From Saprospiraceae bacterium (GTDB lineage: Bacteria > Bacteroidota > Bacteroidia > Chitinophagales > Saprospiraceae): 64,000 bases of DNA. The number at the start of each line of letters is the position of its first letter. Position 1 is the stretch's first letter. A program made the position numbers and the translations under genes. A model generated the notes under the pieces. That model worked only from the letters and a program-made list of their open reading frames with translations. It searched no databases and was not told where the DNA came from. Shown here piece after piece: positions 17,234-25,406 of the stretch. Location: the NCBI GenBank assembly GCA_958295895.1, contig CATQHI010000001.1, forward strand, positions 186,001-250,000, given 5' to 3'.

Positions 17234-18502
17234 ATGCCTACTCGTTTAGCTATCTTCTGGGATTTTGCACAGTTGCACGCATCCCTTCTTACCGCCGCCA
17301 ATAACGGACAGCCTTCCCGGCTGCCCACCTCCGTGCCCCAGCCGGAAATCATCGATGTAGAGTGCCTCATGCGCTACTTGGATGATGCCGGCCGCGTGGT
17401 CTACAACCGCGCCTACGCCGACTGGCGCGCCCTGGGTAACTATGGCGAGGTGCTTTCTGACACCTTTATCGATCTCACGCAGATCTTCCCTAATAAACAG
17501 GGTAATACCAACGTCTACCGTCAGCTCAGTTCTGATTTGCTGGCCTATCTGCGCGCGCCCGATCACGCCGAGGAAATTCTCATCGTAGGCGGCGGCAGCG
17601 AATACCGGCAGCTGCGCCAGGCCGTCCACGAGCACGGAGCCCGGCTGATCGGACTCGGCGTGGAGTCGGCCAGCGACGATTTCTGGATCGAGAGCTGCGA
17701 CGATTTCCGCTTCTACCACCGCCTGGGCTGCCGCAAGCTCTACACTGGATCGGCTAACGGTACGGTCGGACTCTCCACCGAACAGGCCCGCAACCTGCTT
17801 ACCGTAGCCATCAACCAGCTCTCCCGCTACTACGGCACTGACTGGGTGCAGCAGGTGCGCATCAAGCCCGCCATCATCCGGCAGGACCCAGACTTTGACG
17901 AGGGAATGCTGGGCTACGAGGCCTTCAGTCAGTTCCTGCGCGATCAGTCGGACCTCCTCGAACGGCGCCACCGGGAAGGGGAGCAGGAGCCCGAGTACCG
18001 CCTCACCGGCGAGCACGCCCAGCAGCAGCCCGCCTCCGAGCGCCCCGACGCCGAGCAGCTAGCCAACCACTATCTGCGTGTGGCCTCCCAGCAGGGCATT
18101 CGCATGCCCGACCCCGTGGTAATGTGGGAGGGCATCGACGTATACGCCGGCTTCCTGGCTGATGATGTATCCTTTGCTTCCTTCGCTGAGATCGACCAGG
18201 AGTGTCTGCGCCTGCTACGCGATGATTTCCCGACGCTATCCATGACCGAGGTCAAGAAGATCCGCCAGGTCCTCTTCAAATGCTTCCTCTTCCGCCCCTC
18301 CGTCGACGACACCATCGGCTTCCACGAGGAGATCACCGGCCTGGAAGACATTGAGGAGCGCTACTTCCAGCTCATGCTGGCCCGCATCGGCAACAACCTC
18401 AGCGAACCCCTCGACTACGTGGCTCTTTCCCTAGCCCTTACCGGCAACCCCGACCAGGCCGAGCGGCTGGAGGGCTTGGATGTGGCGTTGGAGGAGGAAT
18501 AG
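17234..18502 (+). CDS. NYN (PIN-like) domain protein with OST-HTH/LOTUS domain
   Basis: A 422-residue protein from ATG 17234 (a GTG-type upstream extension from 17210 is unlikely). Residues 1-165 follow the LabA/DUF88 NYN ribonuclease fold: FWDFAQLH with the first Asp (D10), the YADWRAL stretch, and ILIVGGGSEYRQL...GARLIGLGV. Residues about 181-258 match an OST-HTH/LOTUS RNA-binding domain (DWVQQVRIKPAIIRQDPDFD...GYEAFSQFL). The last 160 residues are helical and not recognised. In active NYN proteins the late motif is SGDSDF; here it reads GGGSEY, and the middle Asp positions read N93 and S99, so the nuclease site is probably dead. It lies 34 bases before pdxJ on the same strand. Confidence 0.8.
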   Translation: MPTRLAIFWDFAQLHASLLTAANNGQPSRLPTSVPQPEIIDVECLMRYLDDAGRVVYNRAYADWRALGNYGEVLSDTFIDLTQIFPNKQGNTNVYRQLSSDLLAYLRAPDHAEEILIVGGGSEYRQLRQAVHEHGARLIGLGVESASDDFWIESCDDFRFYHRLGCRKLYTGSANGTVGLSTEQARNLLTVAINQLSRYYGTDWVQQVRIKPAIIRQDPDFDEGMLGYEAFSQFLRDQSDLLERRHREGEQEPEYRLTGEHAQQQPASERPDAEQLANHYLRVASQQGIRMPDPVVMWEGIDVYAGFLADDVSFASFAEIDQECLRLLRDDFPTLSMTEVKKIRQVLFKCFLFRPSVDDTIGFHEEITGLEDIEERYFQLMLARIGNNLSEPLDYVALSLALTGNPDQAERLEGLDVALEEE

Positions 18503-18536
18503 AAAGCTGTCTCCGGCAACGCCGTACCTTTACCCC

Positions 18537-19250
18537 GTGCCTAACCTCTCCGTCAACCTCAACAAAGTAGCCCTCATCCGCAACAGCCGTGGGGCCAACT
18601 ACCCAGACCTACTACAGGTAGCGATTGACTGCGAGCGCTTCGGAGCCCAGGGCATTACGATTCATCCCCGGCCGGACCAGCGCCACGCCCGCTACGACGA
18701 TGTAGCAGCGCTCAAGGAGGTGGTGACTACGGAGCTGAACATCGAGGGCTATCCCACCGAGAAGTTTCTACAGGTGGTGCTAGCTAGCGTGCCGGATCAA
18801 GTCACCCTAGTGCCGGACGCCCCCGGACAGCTCACTAGCGACCACGGCTGGGATACGGTGGCCCGGGCGGAGGAGCTCCGGCCCATCATCGGTAGACTAA
18901 AGGCAGCCGGCATCCGCACCTCCATCTTTGTGGACCCCGACACGGCCATGCTCGACGGGGCCCGGGAGGTGGGTACCGATCGGATCGAATTTTACACCGG
19001 CCCGTACGCGGAGGGCTACGAGGAAGACCGAGAGGCTGCCGTAGTCCCCTTCGCCGCCGCGAGCCGCTACGCCGCTTCCCTGGGCCTGGGTATCAACGCC
19101 GGCCACGATCTGAACCTGGATAACCTGGCCTACTTTGCCGAGCAACTGCCTGATTTGCAGGAGGTTAGTATCGGGCATGCCTTGGTGTCGGATGCGCTGT
19201 ACTATGGGCTGGCGAATACGGTGCAGCTTTATTTGGGGCGGCTGGGGTAG
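18537..19250 (+). CDS. pdxJ: Pyridoxine 5'-phosphate synthase PdxJ
   Basis: PdxJ condenses 1-deoxyxylulose 5-phosphate with 3-amino-2-oxopropyl phosphate to give pyridoxine 5'-phosphate, the last step of DXP-dependent vitamin B6 synthesis. The 237 residues match family length. Seen: LSVNLNKVALIRNSRG at the N-terminus, GITIHPRPDQRH with the catalytic His and Arg, VTLVPDAPGQLTSDHGW, and GINAGHDLNLDNL. The start is GTG 18537, because PdxJ proteins begin a few residues before LSVN; the upstream ATG at 18480 would add an implausible Arg/Trp-rich leader overlapping the NYN gene. Confidence 0.96.
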   Translation: MPNLSVNLNKVALIRNSRGANYPDLLQVAIDCERFGAQGITIHPRPDQRHARYDDVAALKEVVTTELNIEGYPTEKFLQVVLASVPDQVTLVPDAPGQLTSDHGWDTVARAEELRPIIGRLKAAGIRTSIFVDPDTAMLDGAREVGTDRIEFYTGPYAEGYEEDREAAVVPFAAASRYAASLGLGINAGHDLNLDNLAYFAEQLPDLQEVSIGHALVSDALYYGLANTVQLYLGRLG

Positions 19251-19309
19251 GGGGGATCGCTCGGTACGCAATTTGGGGGTCGGCAAGGACGCACAAAAAT
19301 GTATTTGGG

Positions 19310-19339
19310 TTGCTCAGGCAGCGAAATATTTTAACTTTG
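19310..19339 (+). promoter_or_regulatory. Promoter of susC/susD operon 1
   Basis: TTG at 19310-19312 (inside GGGTTGC), 19-base spacer, TAACTTTG at 19332-19339. It is the same architecture, spacing and -7 box as the promoter at 25182-25211 before the second susC, including the GGG before the TTG. Confidence 0.75.
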
Positions 19340-19345
19340 CGTTCA

Positions 19346-19537
19346 CCTTACTGAACATCTGACCTCCTGGCTAGGGAGGATGCTGACGAGTCTTCATGCA
19401 CGAGCTGACTTCAGCCGACCCGGCCCACGGTGCCAAAACACCTTTTCCCCCACAACGCTTACGGGTGACAGTTCTCTGCCCTCCATTTCTTACTTTACCT
19501 ATCACAGCCATTTAATCAACTAAAACTTCACATGCGC
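19346..19537 (+). promoter_or_regulatory. Long 5' leader of susC 1
   Basis: About 190 bases lie between the predicted transcription start and the start codon. The leader holds CCTCC/GGGAGG pairing near 19363-19380, the block TTACGGGT at 19459-19466 and TAATCAACTAAA at 19513-19524. Both blocks recur in the leader of the second susC, so it is probably a structured control region rather than spacer. Confidence 0.5.
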
Positions 19538-22500
19538 ATGAAACGATTTCTACTCGTGCTTGCCTTCGTTGGTTTCGCCTGCAGCATTGCGCTGGCGCAA
19601 CGTACCGTGACCGGTACGGTGTTTGACACCAACGGAGAGCCCCTCATCGGTGCCTCGGTGCTGGTGCAGAATACCACCTCCGGAACGGTGACCGACATTG
19701 ACGGCAACTTTAGCCTGGCCGTACCGGAAGATGCCACCACCCTGGTCGTCAGCTACACCGGTTTTACCACCCAAAATGTTGCTGTGGGCAATGAATCCAG
19801 CTACAATATCGTGCTGGAGGAGAATGCCGCCCAGCTCGGGGAGGTCGTTGTAACGGCGCTTGGTATCGAGCGACGGCGGGATGAGGACTTAAGTTCTTCC
19901 ACCCTGATCGAAACGGATGTGCTACAACGCTCGGGGGAAACGGGAGTGGTGCAGGGTCTCGCTGGCAAAACTTCCGGTCTTAATATCACCCGGAACACTG
20001 GTGACCCCGGTGCTGGTGCATATATTCAGATCCGTGGTCAGAATACCGTACTGGGTGATGCTAGCCCACTGATCATCTTGGACGGTGTTCCGATCTCTAA
20101 CAGCTCTATAGGTGGCGGTGTCGCCGGAGTAACCCAACAGAGCCGGCTCAATGACATCAACCCCGATGATATTGAAAGTATCACGGTACTTAAGGGTGCT
20201 AGCGCAGCGGCCGTTTACGGTACTGGCGCAGCCAACGGAGTGCTGGTAATCCGGACCAAGCGGGGGCGTACGGCCGGCAAGCGTTTTAGCGTTAGCGGGG
20301 GGTACAGCTTTTCGGTTGACCAAGTGAACCGGGAGTACGAGAAGCAGAGTGTCTTCGGTCAGGGGGTGAACGAGACAGGTTTTGACGATCCTAACACTCC
20401 GGAATATGAAGGTTTGCCCTTTGATCAGTTCGGGGCTTTTGTACCCAACACTTCACTGAGCTATGGTGATCGCATTGCCGATCGTTCCGGCGAGGATGTA
20501 GTTAATACCAGTGGTGCGTTCTTTACCGGCGACCAAACCGGTACCGTCTACTACCCCATAGTAGAAAAGGGCGACCGCACGGTCTATAACGACGTCAACC
20601 GCGAGCAGGTCTTTCAAAACGGTTACACGAGCGACGCTAACCTGAGCGTAAACTACCGCGGGGATAACTCCAACACTTACTTTAGTCTTAGCCGCCTGGA
20701 TCAGGAGGGCATCTTTAGGGGAAACTCCGATTACAAGCGTACAACGGTACGAATCAACCAGGACTTTAACCTGGTCGAAAACCTCAATATCCGGGTAAAC
20801 ACCAGCTACTCAGGCATTAGTTCCGAGCGCATCCAGACGGGCTCCAATCTGGCCGGTCTGTACCTTGGTTACCTTCGGGGTTCCCCCGATTTTGACAACA
20901 CGGATTACTCCGGGGTATACACCGGCGCCGACGGACTGAGCCGACCCGGACAGCGCAGCTACCGTCGTTATCTCGGCGACCGGGCGCCTGCCTATAACAA
21001 TCCGGGCTGGACGATCAACGTGCAGCAGAACCCCAATCAGGTAGACCGCTTCCTTGTCGCCCCCGAAATTAACTGGAACATTTTACCCAACCTGACGGCT
21101 ACGGTGCGCTACGGTCTGGATTACTACACCGACGAGCGCCGGACCATTTTTCCCGTAAATAGTGGGGGTGACTTTGCGCTCGGCTCTCTTTCCCGTGATG
21201 AGATTACCGAAAAGACCCAGAACCTTTTCCTTATCCTAAACGGTAGCAGTGATATTTCCGAAGGCTTTAATCTGGGCTATACGTTTGGATATAACCTTTA
21301 TGACAATGAATACCAGCGCCTGACCGGAACAGCCGCTAATCTACTGTTCAACTCCCCGAACCAGGAGTTCATTCTCGAAAACGCTACCGCACCGAACCAG
21401 GACACCGACCAGTTTCTTTCCCGCAACCGGAAAAATGGCGTGTTTGGTGTGCTCAACTTCACCATCATCGAGGATTTACTGGTCGAATTGAGTGGTCGTG
21501 CTGAGCGCACGGCTACCATTCCCGATGAGGTGTTTTTCTTCCCTTCGGCCAGTATCGGCTATAAGCTTTTCGATGATCGTACTAAGGCACTTAGCTTTGC
21601 TAAGGCTCGCGTTAGCTACGGGGAGGTGGGTATCGAGCCGGATCTATACCTAAACCGCAACACCTTCATTGCTTCCGATGCCGGTGCGCCGGGTTGGGGT
21701 GACCTGCTTGACGGCGCGAACTACGGGGGCACCTTCCGCCGGGGTTCCAATCAGGGTAATCCTGATCTGACTATCGAACGCGTAAAGGAGATTGAGGTAG
21801 GCCTTGATACGCGCTTCCTGCAAAACCGTTTGGGGTTAAATGTTACTTACTATGATCGTACCACCAGTGACGGCATTCTACCCCTGGAGGCTCCTCCAAG
21901 CTCTGGCTTCTCGACGATCTACTCCAACGCAGCCGAGATTACTAACAAGGGCGTCGAGGTGGATGCTTACTACAACATCATCCGTCGTGATGATCTCAAC
22001 TGGCGTGTGTTTACCAACTTCACTAGCAATGAGAATAAGGTCAAGAGCCTGCCCGGAGTAAGCCGCTATATTCTTGATGGCTTTACCTCTACCTCCTCGG
22101 CAGTCGTGGAGGGTGCTCCCTTTGGTGCACTGTACGGAGGAGCGTTCAACCGCGATGCTGCCGGTAATTACATTCTGGATGAGAACGGCTTCCCCACCAA
22201 TGCTCCAACGCAGCAGGTTATTGGCGATCCTAATCCTGACTGGCGCGGTGGATTAGGTACTGAATTTAGCTTTAAGGGACTGTCGGCAAGTGTATTATTT
22301 GAAACTGCGCAGGGGCAAGATATGTGGAACGGTACCCTCGGGGTGCTAAGGTACTTCGGTATCGACCCCTATACAGCAAACGTTTCGATCTCAGATCAGC
22401 CCCTACAAACTGTATCTGGTTATACCGTTCCGGCTAATACTGAGTTTCGCGGAAACATCGAAGACTTTGGTGCCGGGCCCGTAGCTGCTACGGCTGACTG

Positions 22501-22798
22501 GTACCTGGGTAATGGTGGTGGCTTTGGACCCGTTGGCGAACAATTTGTTGAAGATGGATCCTGGACCCGCTTACGGGAAGCTACGATCAGCTATACACTG
22601 CCGGCTAGTCTACTCGGTAACATTGGCTTGACAAATGTAACCATTGGCATTACAGGCCGTAACCTTGTACTGTGGTCAGACTTTATTGGCGCTGACCCTG
22701 ATACTAACTTAACTGGGGCATCCAAGGCGCGTGGACTCAACTACTTCACCAATCCGGGTACCCGCTCCGTGCTCTTCAATCTTAATTTTGGCTTCTAA
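19538..22798 (+). CDS. SusC/RagA-type TonB-linked outer-membrane transporter 1
   Basis: A 1086-residue TonB-dependent beta-barrel that, with its SusD lipoprotein, imports a glycan or peptide across the outer membrane. Seen: signal peptide (1-20, ending ALAQ), carboxypeptidase-regulatory-like domain (about 22-105, GTVFDTNGEPLIGASVLV...GTVTDIDGNFSL), the LGEVVVTALG segment, the plug domain (about 115-230), then the 22-strand barrel ending in aromatic VLFNLNFGF. ATG 19538 is preferred over ATG 19532 because it sits at the same distance from the shared TAATCAACTAAA block as the start of the second susC, and both proteins then begin MKR. The substrate is unknown. Confidence 0.95.
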   Translation: MKRFLLVLAFVGFACSIALAQRTVTGTVFDTNGEPLIGASVLVQNTTSGTVTDIDGNFSLAVPEDATTLVVSYTGFTTQNVAVGNESSYNIVLEENAAQLGEVVVTALGIERRRDEDLSSSTLIETDVLQRSGETGVVQGLAGKTSGLNITRNTGDPGAGAYIQIRGQNTVLGDASPLIILDGVPISNSSIGGGVAGVTQQSRLNDINPDDIESITVLKGASAAAVYGTGAANGVLVIRTKRGRTAGKRFSVSGGYSFSVDQVNREYEKQSVFGQGVNETGFDDPNTPEYEGLPFDQFGAFVPNTSLSYGDRIADRSGEDVVNTSGAFFTGDQTGTVYYPIVEKGDRTVYNDVNREQVFQNGYTSDANLSVNYRGDNSNTYFSLSRLDQEGIFRGNSDYKRTTVRINQDFNLVENLNIRVNTSYSGISSERIQTGSNLAGLYLGYLRGSPDFDNTDYSGVYTGADGLSRPGQRSYRRYLGDRAPAYNNPGWTINVQQNPNQVDRFLVAPEINWNILPNLTATVRYGLDYYTDERRTIFPVNSGGDFALGSLSRDEITEKTQNLFLILNGSSDISEGFNLGYTFGYNLYDNEYQRLTGTAANLLFNSPNQEFILENATAPNQDTDQFLSRNRKNGVFGVLNFTIIEDLLVELSGRAERTATIPDEVFFFPSASIGYKLFDDRTKALSFAKARVSYGEVGIEPDLYLNRNTFIASDAGAPGWGDLLDGANYGGTFRRGSNQGNPDLTIERVKEIEVGLDTRFLQNRLGLNVTYYDRTTSDGILPLEAPPSSGFSTIYSNAAEITNKGVEVDAYYNIIRRDDLNWRVFTNFTSNENKVKSLPGVSRYILDGFTSTSSAVVEGAPFGALYGGAFNRDAAGNYILDENGFPTNAPTQQVIGDPNPDWRGGLGTEFSFKGLSASVLFETAQGQDMWNGTLGVLRYFGIDPYTANVSISDQPLQTVSGYTVPANTEFRGNIEDFGAGPVAATADWYLGNGGGFGPVGEQFVEDGSWTRLREATISYTLPASLLGNIGLTNVTIGITGRNLVLWSDFIGADPDTNLTGASKARGLNYFTNPGTRSVLFNLNFGF

Positions 22799-22805
22799 TC
22801 ATCCG

Positions 22806-22857
22806 TAATTCCACGCCTGGCGGCAGACTCAAGACCCCCCTGCCGCCGGGTGAATTA
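22806..22857 (+). promoter_or_regulatory. Intercistronic hairpin between susC 1 and susD 1
   Basis: Arms 22806-22826 and 22840-22857 pair as TAATTC, AC, CC and GGCGGCAG blocks with small bulges, around a 13-base loop. No T-tract follows. It probably changes the susC:susD ratio through processing or partial termination. Confidence 0.55.
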
Positions 22858-22880
22858 CTAACGATTACAACAATCAACAC

Positions 22881-24236
22881 ATGAAACTTATTCGTTCTAT
22901 CGCCTTTTCCGGCGTTCTACTGCTTGGCGCCCTGGGCTGCGAATCCGTGGTTGAGGACTTAAATACCAACCCCAATGAATTTACTGATATCAGTACCGAA
23001 CTACTGGTAAACCACTCCGTACTTAACATGGCCTCGATCGCCGAGTCGGAAGCTGCGCGCATTGCCGGAATGTGGACGGACCAATTCACAGGTTCGGACC
23101 GGCAGTATATCAGTCAGGATGATTACAAAGTAGATGATTCTGATTTTGATGGGGTATGGGAAGACCTTTACCGCGACGGTATCGTTCCCTCTCAGATCGC
23201 ACAGGAGAAGGCGATCGCTGAAGACGCTACGGGCCTGCTTGGTATTGCCCAAATCACCGAAGCTTTCTACGCTGGTGAGGCTGCATCTCTCTTTGGTGAT
23301 GTGCCCTATACTCAGGCTAATCAAGCGACTGAATTTCCCGATCCAGTATACGACTCTCAGGAATCGGTGCTAAGAGCTGCCATTGCTCTGCTGGATCAAG
23401 GGTTTGATAACACCGCCGCCAACCCTACGACTAATACCCCGGCGCTTGCGATTACCGGAGGCAACAGTGTACTCACTGGAGAAGCCACCTGGCAAGAGTT
23501 ATCACGTGGTCTCAAGGCTCGCTACCTGCTCAATTTGCGGGATTACGAGGGCGCACTTGCCGCCGCTCAGGAATCATTCTCCGGTGTGGATGAGGAGCCA
23601 CGTATCATCCATACTACTACTAACTTTGCTGAAAACCTGTTTTTTCAATTTGAAGCGGAACAGCGCAGTGACTATCTGACCTTTACCGGCAGCTACTTAA
23701 CGGGTGTTCTTCAGGATAGTGGTGCTGTGTCCCGTGCTGATATGAAAACCGACGACGCTAACCGCCTAGCCTTCTACACCTATACTGCGGGTGGCTTTTT
23801 ACGGCTTAATACAAACCCGGGTGGCTACTTTGCCGCCGATCAGGATTTTCCGGTTGTGAGTTACCCCGAAATACAGCTCATTATCGCTGAAACGGCCCAA
23901 CGCACCGGCAACGATACGCTCGCCATTTCTGCCCTGAACAAGGCGAGAAACTACTGGGACGCACTGATGGGTACCGACGACTACACCAACCTGGATGCCT
24001 CTGACTTTGACGATGACGACAGCTTATTACGGGCTATCCTCCTAGAGAAGTTTGTTAGCGTATTCGGTACCCCTACCTTCTACGATATCATTCGTACGAA
24101 TAACCTGATTGGTACGAACTTGGACGGACGCTCCACACCGGCTCAGCGGTTCCTCTACCCCTCCGTTGAACGGTCTTCGAATAGTAGCTTTCCCGGTATT
24201 AAGTCGCTCGACGATCCGACGCCGGTAAATATGTAA
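22881..24236 (+). CDS. SusD/RagB-family outer-membrane lipoprotein 1 (SusD-like_2 type)
   Basis: A 451-residue surface lipoprotein that caps the SusC barrel and binds the substrate. Residues 1-20 are a lipoprotein signal with lipobox LLGALGC (Cys 20). The mature start VVEDLNTNPNEF and the helical, TPR-like build with a late YPEIQLIIAETAQRTGN motif are typical of SusD-like proteins. It follows susC 1 by 82 bases with a hairpin between them. The operon ends at the hairpin 24267-24299. Confidence 0.92.
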   Translation: MKLIRSIAFSGVLLLGALGCESVVEDLNTNPNEFTDISTELLVNHSVLNMASIAESEAARIAGMWTDQFTGSDRQYISQDDYKVDDSDFDGVWEDLYRDGIVPSQIAQEKAIAEDATGLLGIAQITEAFYAGEAASLFGDVPYTQANQATEFPDPVYDSQESVLRAAIALLDQGFDNTAANPTTNTPALAITGGNSVLTGEATWQELSRGLKARYLLNLRDYEGALAAAQESFSGVDEEPRIIHTTTNFAENLFFQFEAEQRSDYLTFTGSYLTGVLQDSGAVSRADMKTDDANRLAFYTYTAGGFLRLNTNPGGYFAADQDFPVVSYPEIQLIIAETAQRTGNDTLAISALNKARNYWDALMGTDDYTNLDASDFDDDDSLLRAILLEKFVSVFGTPTFYDIIRTNNLIGTNLDGRSTPAQRFLYPSVERSSNSSFPGIKSLDDPTPVNM

Positions 24237-24266
24237 GAGCAAGGAAATCTTTGCACCACGGATTCA

Positions 24267-24299
24267 GAAGCGGACGTACCCTTAGGGTGCGTCCGCTTC
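24267..24299 (+). terminator. Terminator after susC/susD operon 1
   Basis: Fifteen-base arms 24267-24281 and 24285-24299 pair with one G-T wobble around a TTA loop. Only a weak T-rich tail (CTGCTTT) follows. Confidence 0.75.
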
Positions 24300-24335
24300 C
24301 TGCTTTGTACCTTGTAGGAATTAAAGTTCCGTCGT

Positions 24336-25079
24336 ATGAAACAGATCATATTTACACTTCTAATGGTAACGCTGCAGAGTGTCGGTCACAGTCAGGGCAA
24401 GACTACGACTGATCTGACGGACCAAGCCCAAATGAAAGATCGGTCCCGCCAGACCATGTTTAACACCACTCGGGACCCCAACGCTGCCCTTACTAGGGGC
24501 GGTGCTTTTTACGTCAGTAACCCCACCCCGCTCTACGAGGTCGACGCCGAGAAAGCTTATCTTGACTCTGAGTTCCGGTCCCTCACAGTCATTCTACAGA
24601 ACGGGGAAGAGTACGACCTTCCGGGCCGGGTACGCCTGATCGACCAAAAAATTGAAGTAAAGGTGAATGGCGAAGTGTATGACTTAGACAACCAAGTCGT
24701 CAAGGCAGTGATCGACTCTGAAGACCGGGTCTTCGTTGCCGCCTTCGATCCCGTCGGCCGCATCAAAGGGACCCAACTTTACGAAGTGGCCTACTTAAAC
24801 GCCGACCGCCGCCTCCTGGTCAACCACGGTACGGTATGGGAAGACCCTCCCCGGCAGAACATGTTCGACACCCGCGAAGCACACAAAACCCTCAAGCGCA
24901 TGGAACGGGTGTACCTTATTGACGGTCCGCGTAGTACCGAGATTGACCGCCTGGCCGATGTGCTCAACGCACTCTACCTGGACCGGGGAAGTCGTGGTGC
25001 GCAATACGCCAAACGCGAAGGGCTCAGGAATGAGGTAGCGGACTATGTGGCTTTGCTTCGATTTTTGGAGACTCGGTAG
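24336..25079 (+). CDS. Exported protein of unknown function
   Basis: A 247-residue protein with a signal peptide (about 1-19, ending GHSQ). After a polar stretch (about 20-55) the body alternates beta-like segments (VILQNGEEYDLPGRVRLIDQ, KIEVKVNGEVYDL) and ends with a helical region (about 205-247). I do not recognise the family. It lies between two sus operons, after a terminator and before a separate promoter, so it is probably its own transcription unit; a role in sugar uptake is only suggested by position. Confidence 0.65.
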   Translation: MKQIIFTLLMVTLQSVGHSQGKTTTDLTDQAQMKDRSRQTMFNTTRDPNAALTRGGAFYVSNPTPLYEVDAEKAYLDSEFRSLTVILQNGEEYDLPGRVRLIDQKIEVKVNGEVYDLDNQVVKAVIDSEDRVFVAAFDPVGRIKGTQLYEVAYLNADRRLLVNHGTVWEDPPRQNMFDTREAHKTLKRMERVYLIDGPRSTEIDRLADVLNALYLDRGSRGAQYAKREGLRNEVADYVALLRFLETR

Positions 25080-25181
25080 CAATTGCCGGTAGGGACCTAA
25101 ATTTTCGTATTTCGGAGAGCGTAGAAGAGGCAGTTGATCGTGTGGAGATGATCCGCAAGGGCAAAATATTTGTAGCTTGGG

Positions 25182-25211
25182 TTGCATAAGAAGCAAAATT
25201 TTTTAACTTTG
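25182..25211 (+). promoter_or_regulatory. Promoter of susC/susD operon 2
   Basis: TTG at 25182-25184 (inside GGGTTGC), 19-base spacer, TAACTTTG at 25204-25211. The box and spacing are identical to the susC 1 promoter. Confidence 0.75.
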
Positions 25212-25217
25212 TAACTA

Positions 25218-25406
25218 ACAAACTGGCGAAGACCGCCCGAACACCCGCGCAGGGGGCTTATCGTTGATGTGCACGCTTACTTGATTTAGACTCTGCGCCT
25301 TTATACAAACCGCCTGATTCATAAGAAGTCGGACAGATGTGCATCTGTTACGGGTATCAGACCTATATGTTTGCGAGATACTAATCAACTAAACTTTCAC
25401 CTGAGT
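25218..25406 (+). promoter_or_regulatory. Long 5' leader of susC 2
   Basis: About 190 bases separate the predicted transcription start from ATG 25407, as in operon 1. The leader holds the perfect hairpin CAGATG-TG-CATCTG (25335-25348), GCGCAG/CTGCGC pairing, TTACGGGT at 25348-25355 and TAATCAACTAAA at 25382-25393. The bases from 25080 to 25181 upstream of the promoter show no gene. Confidence 0.5.

Noticed and set aside
17246-18016. 256-codon - strand open frame
   Set aside because: It is antisense to the NYN-OST-HTH gene, which has recognisable domains.
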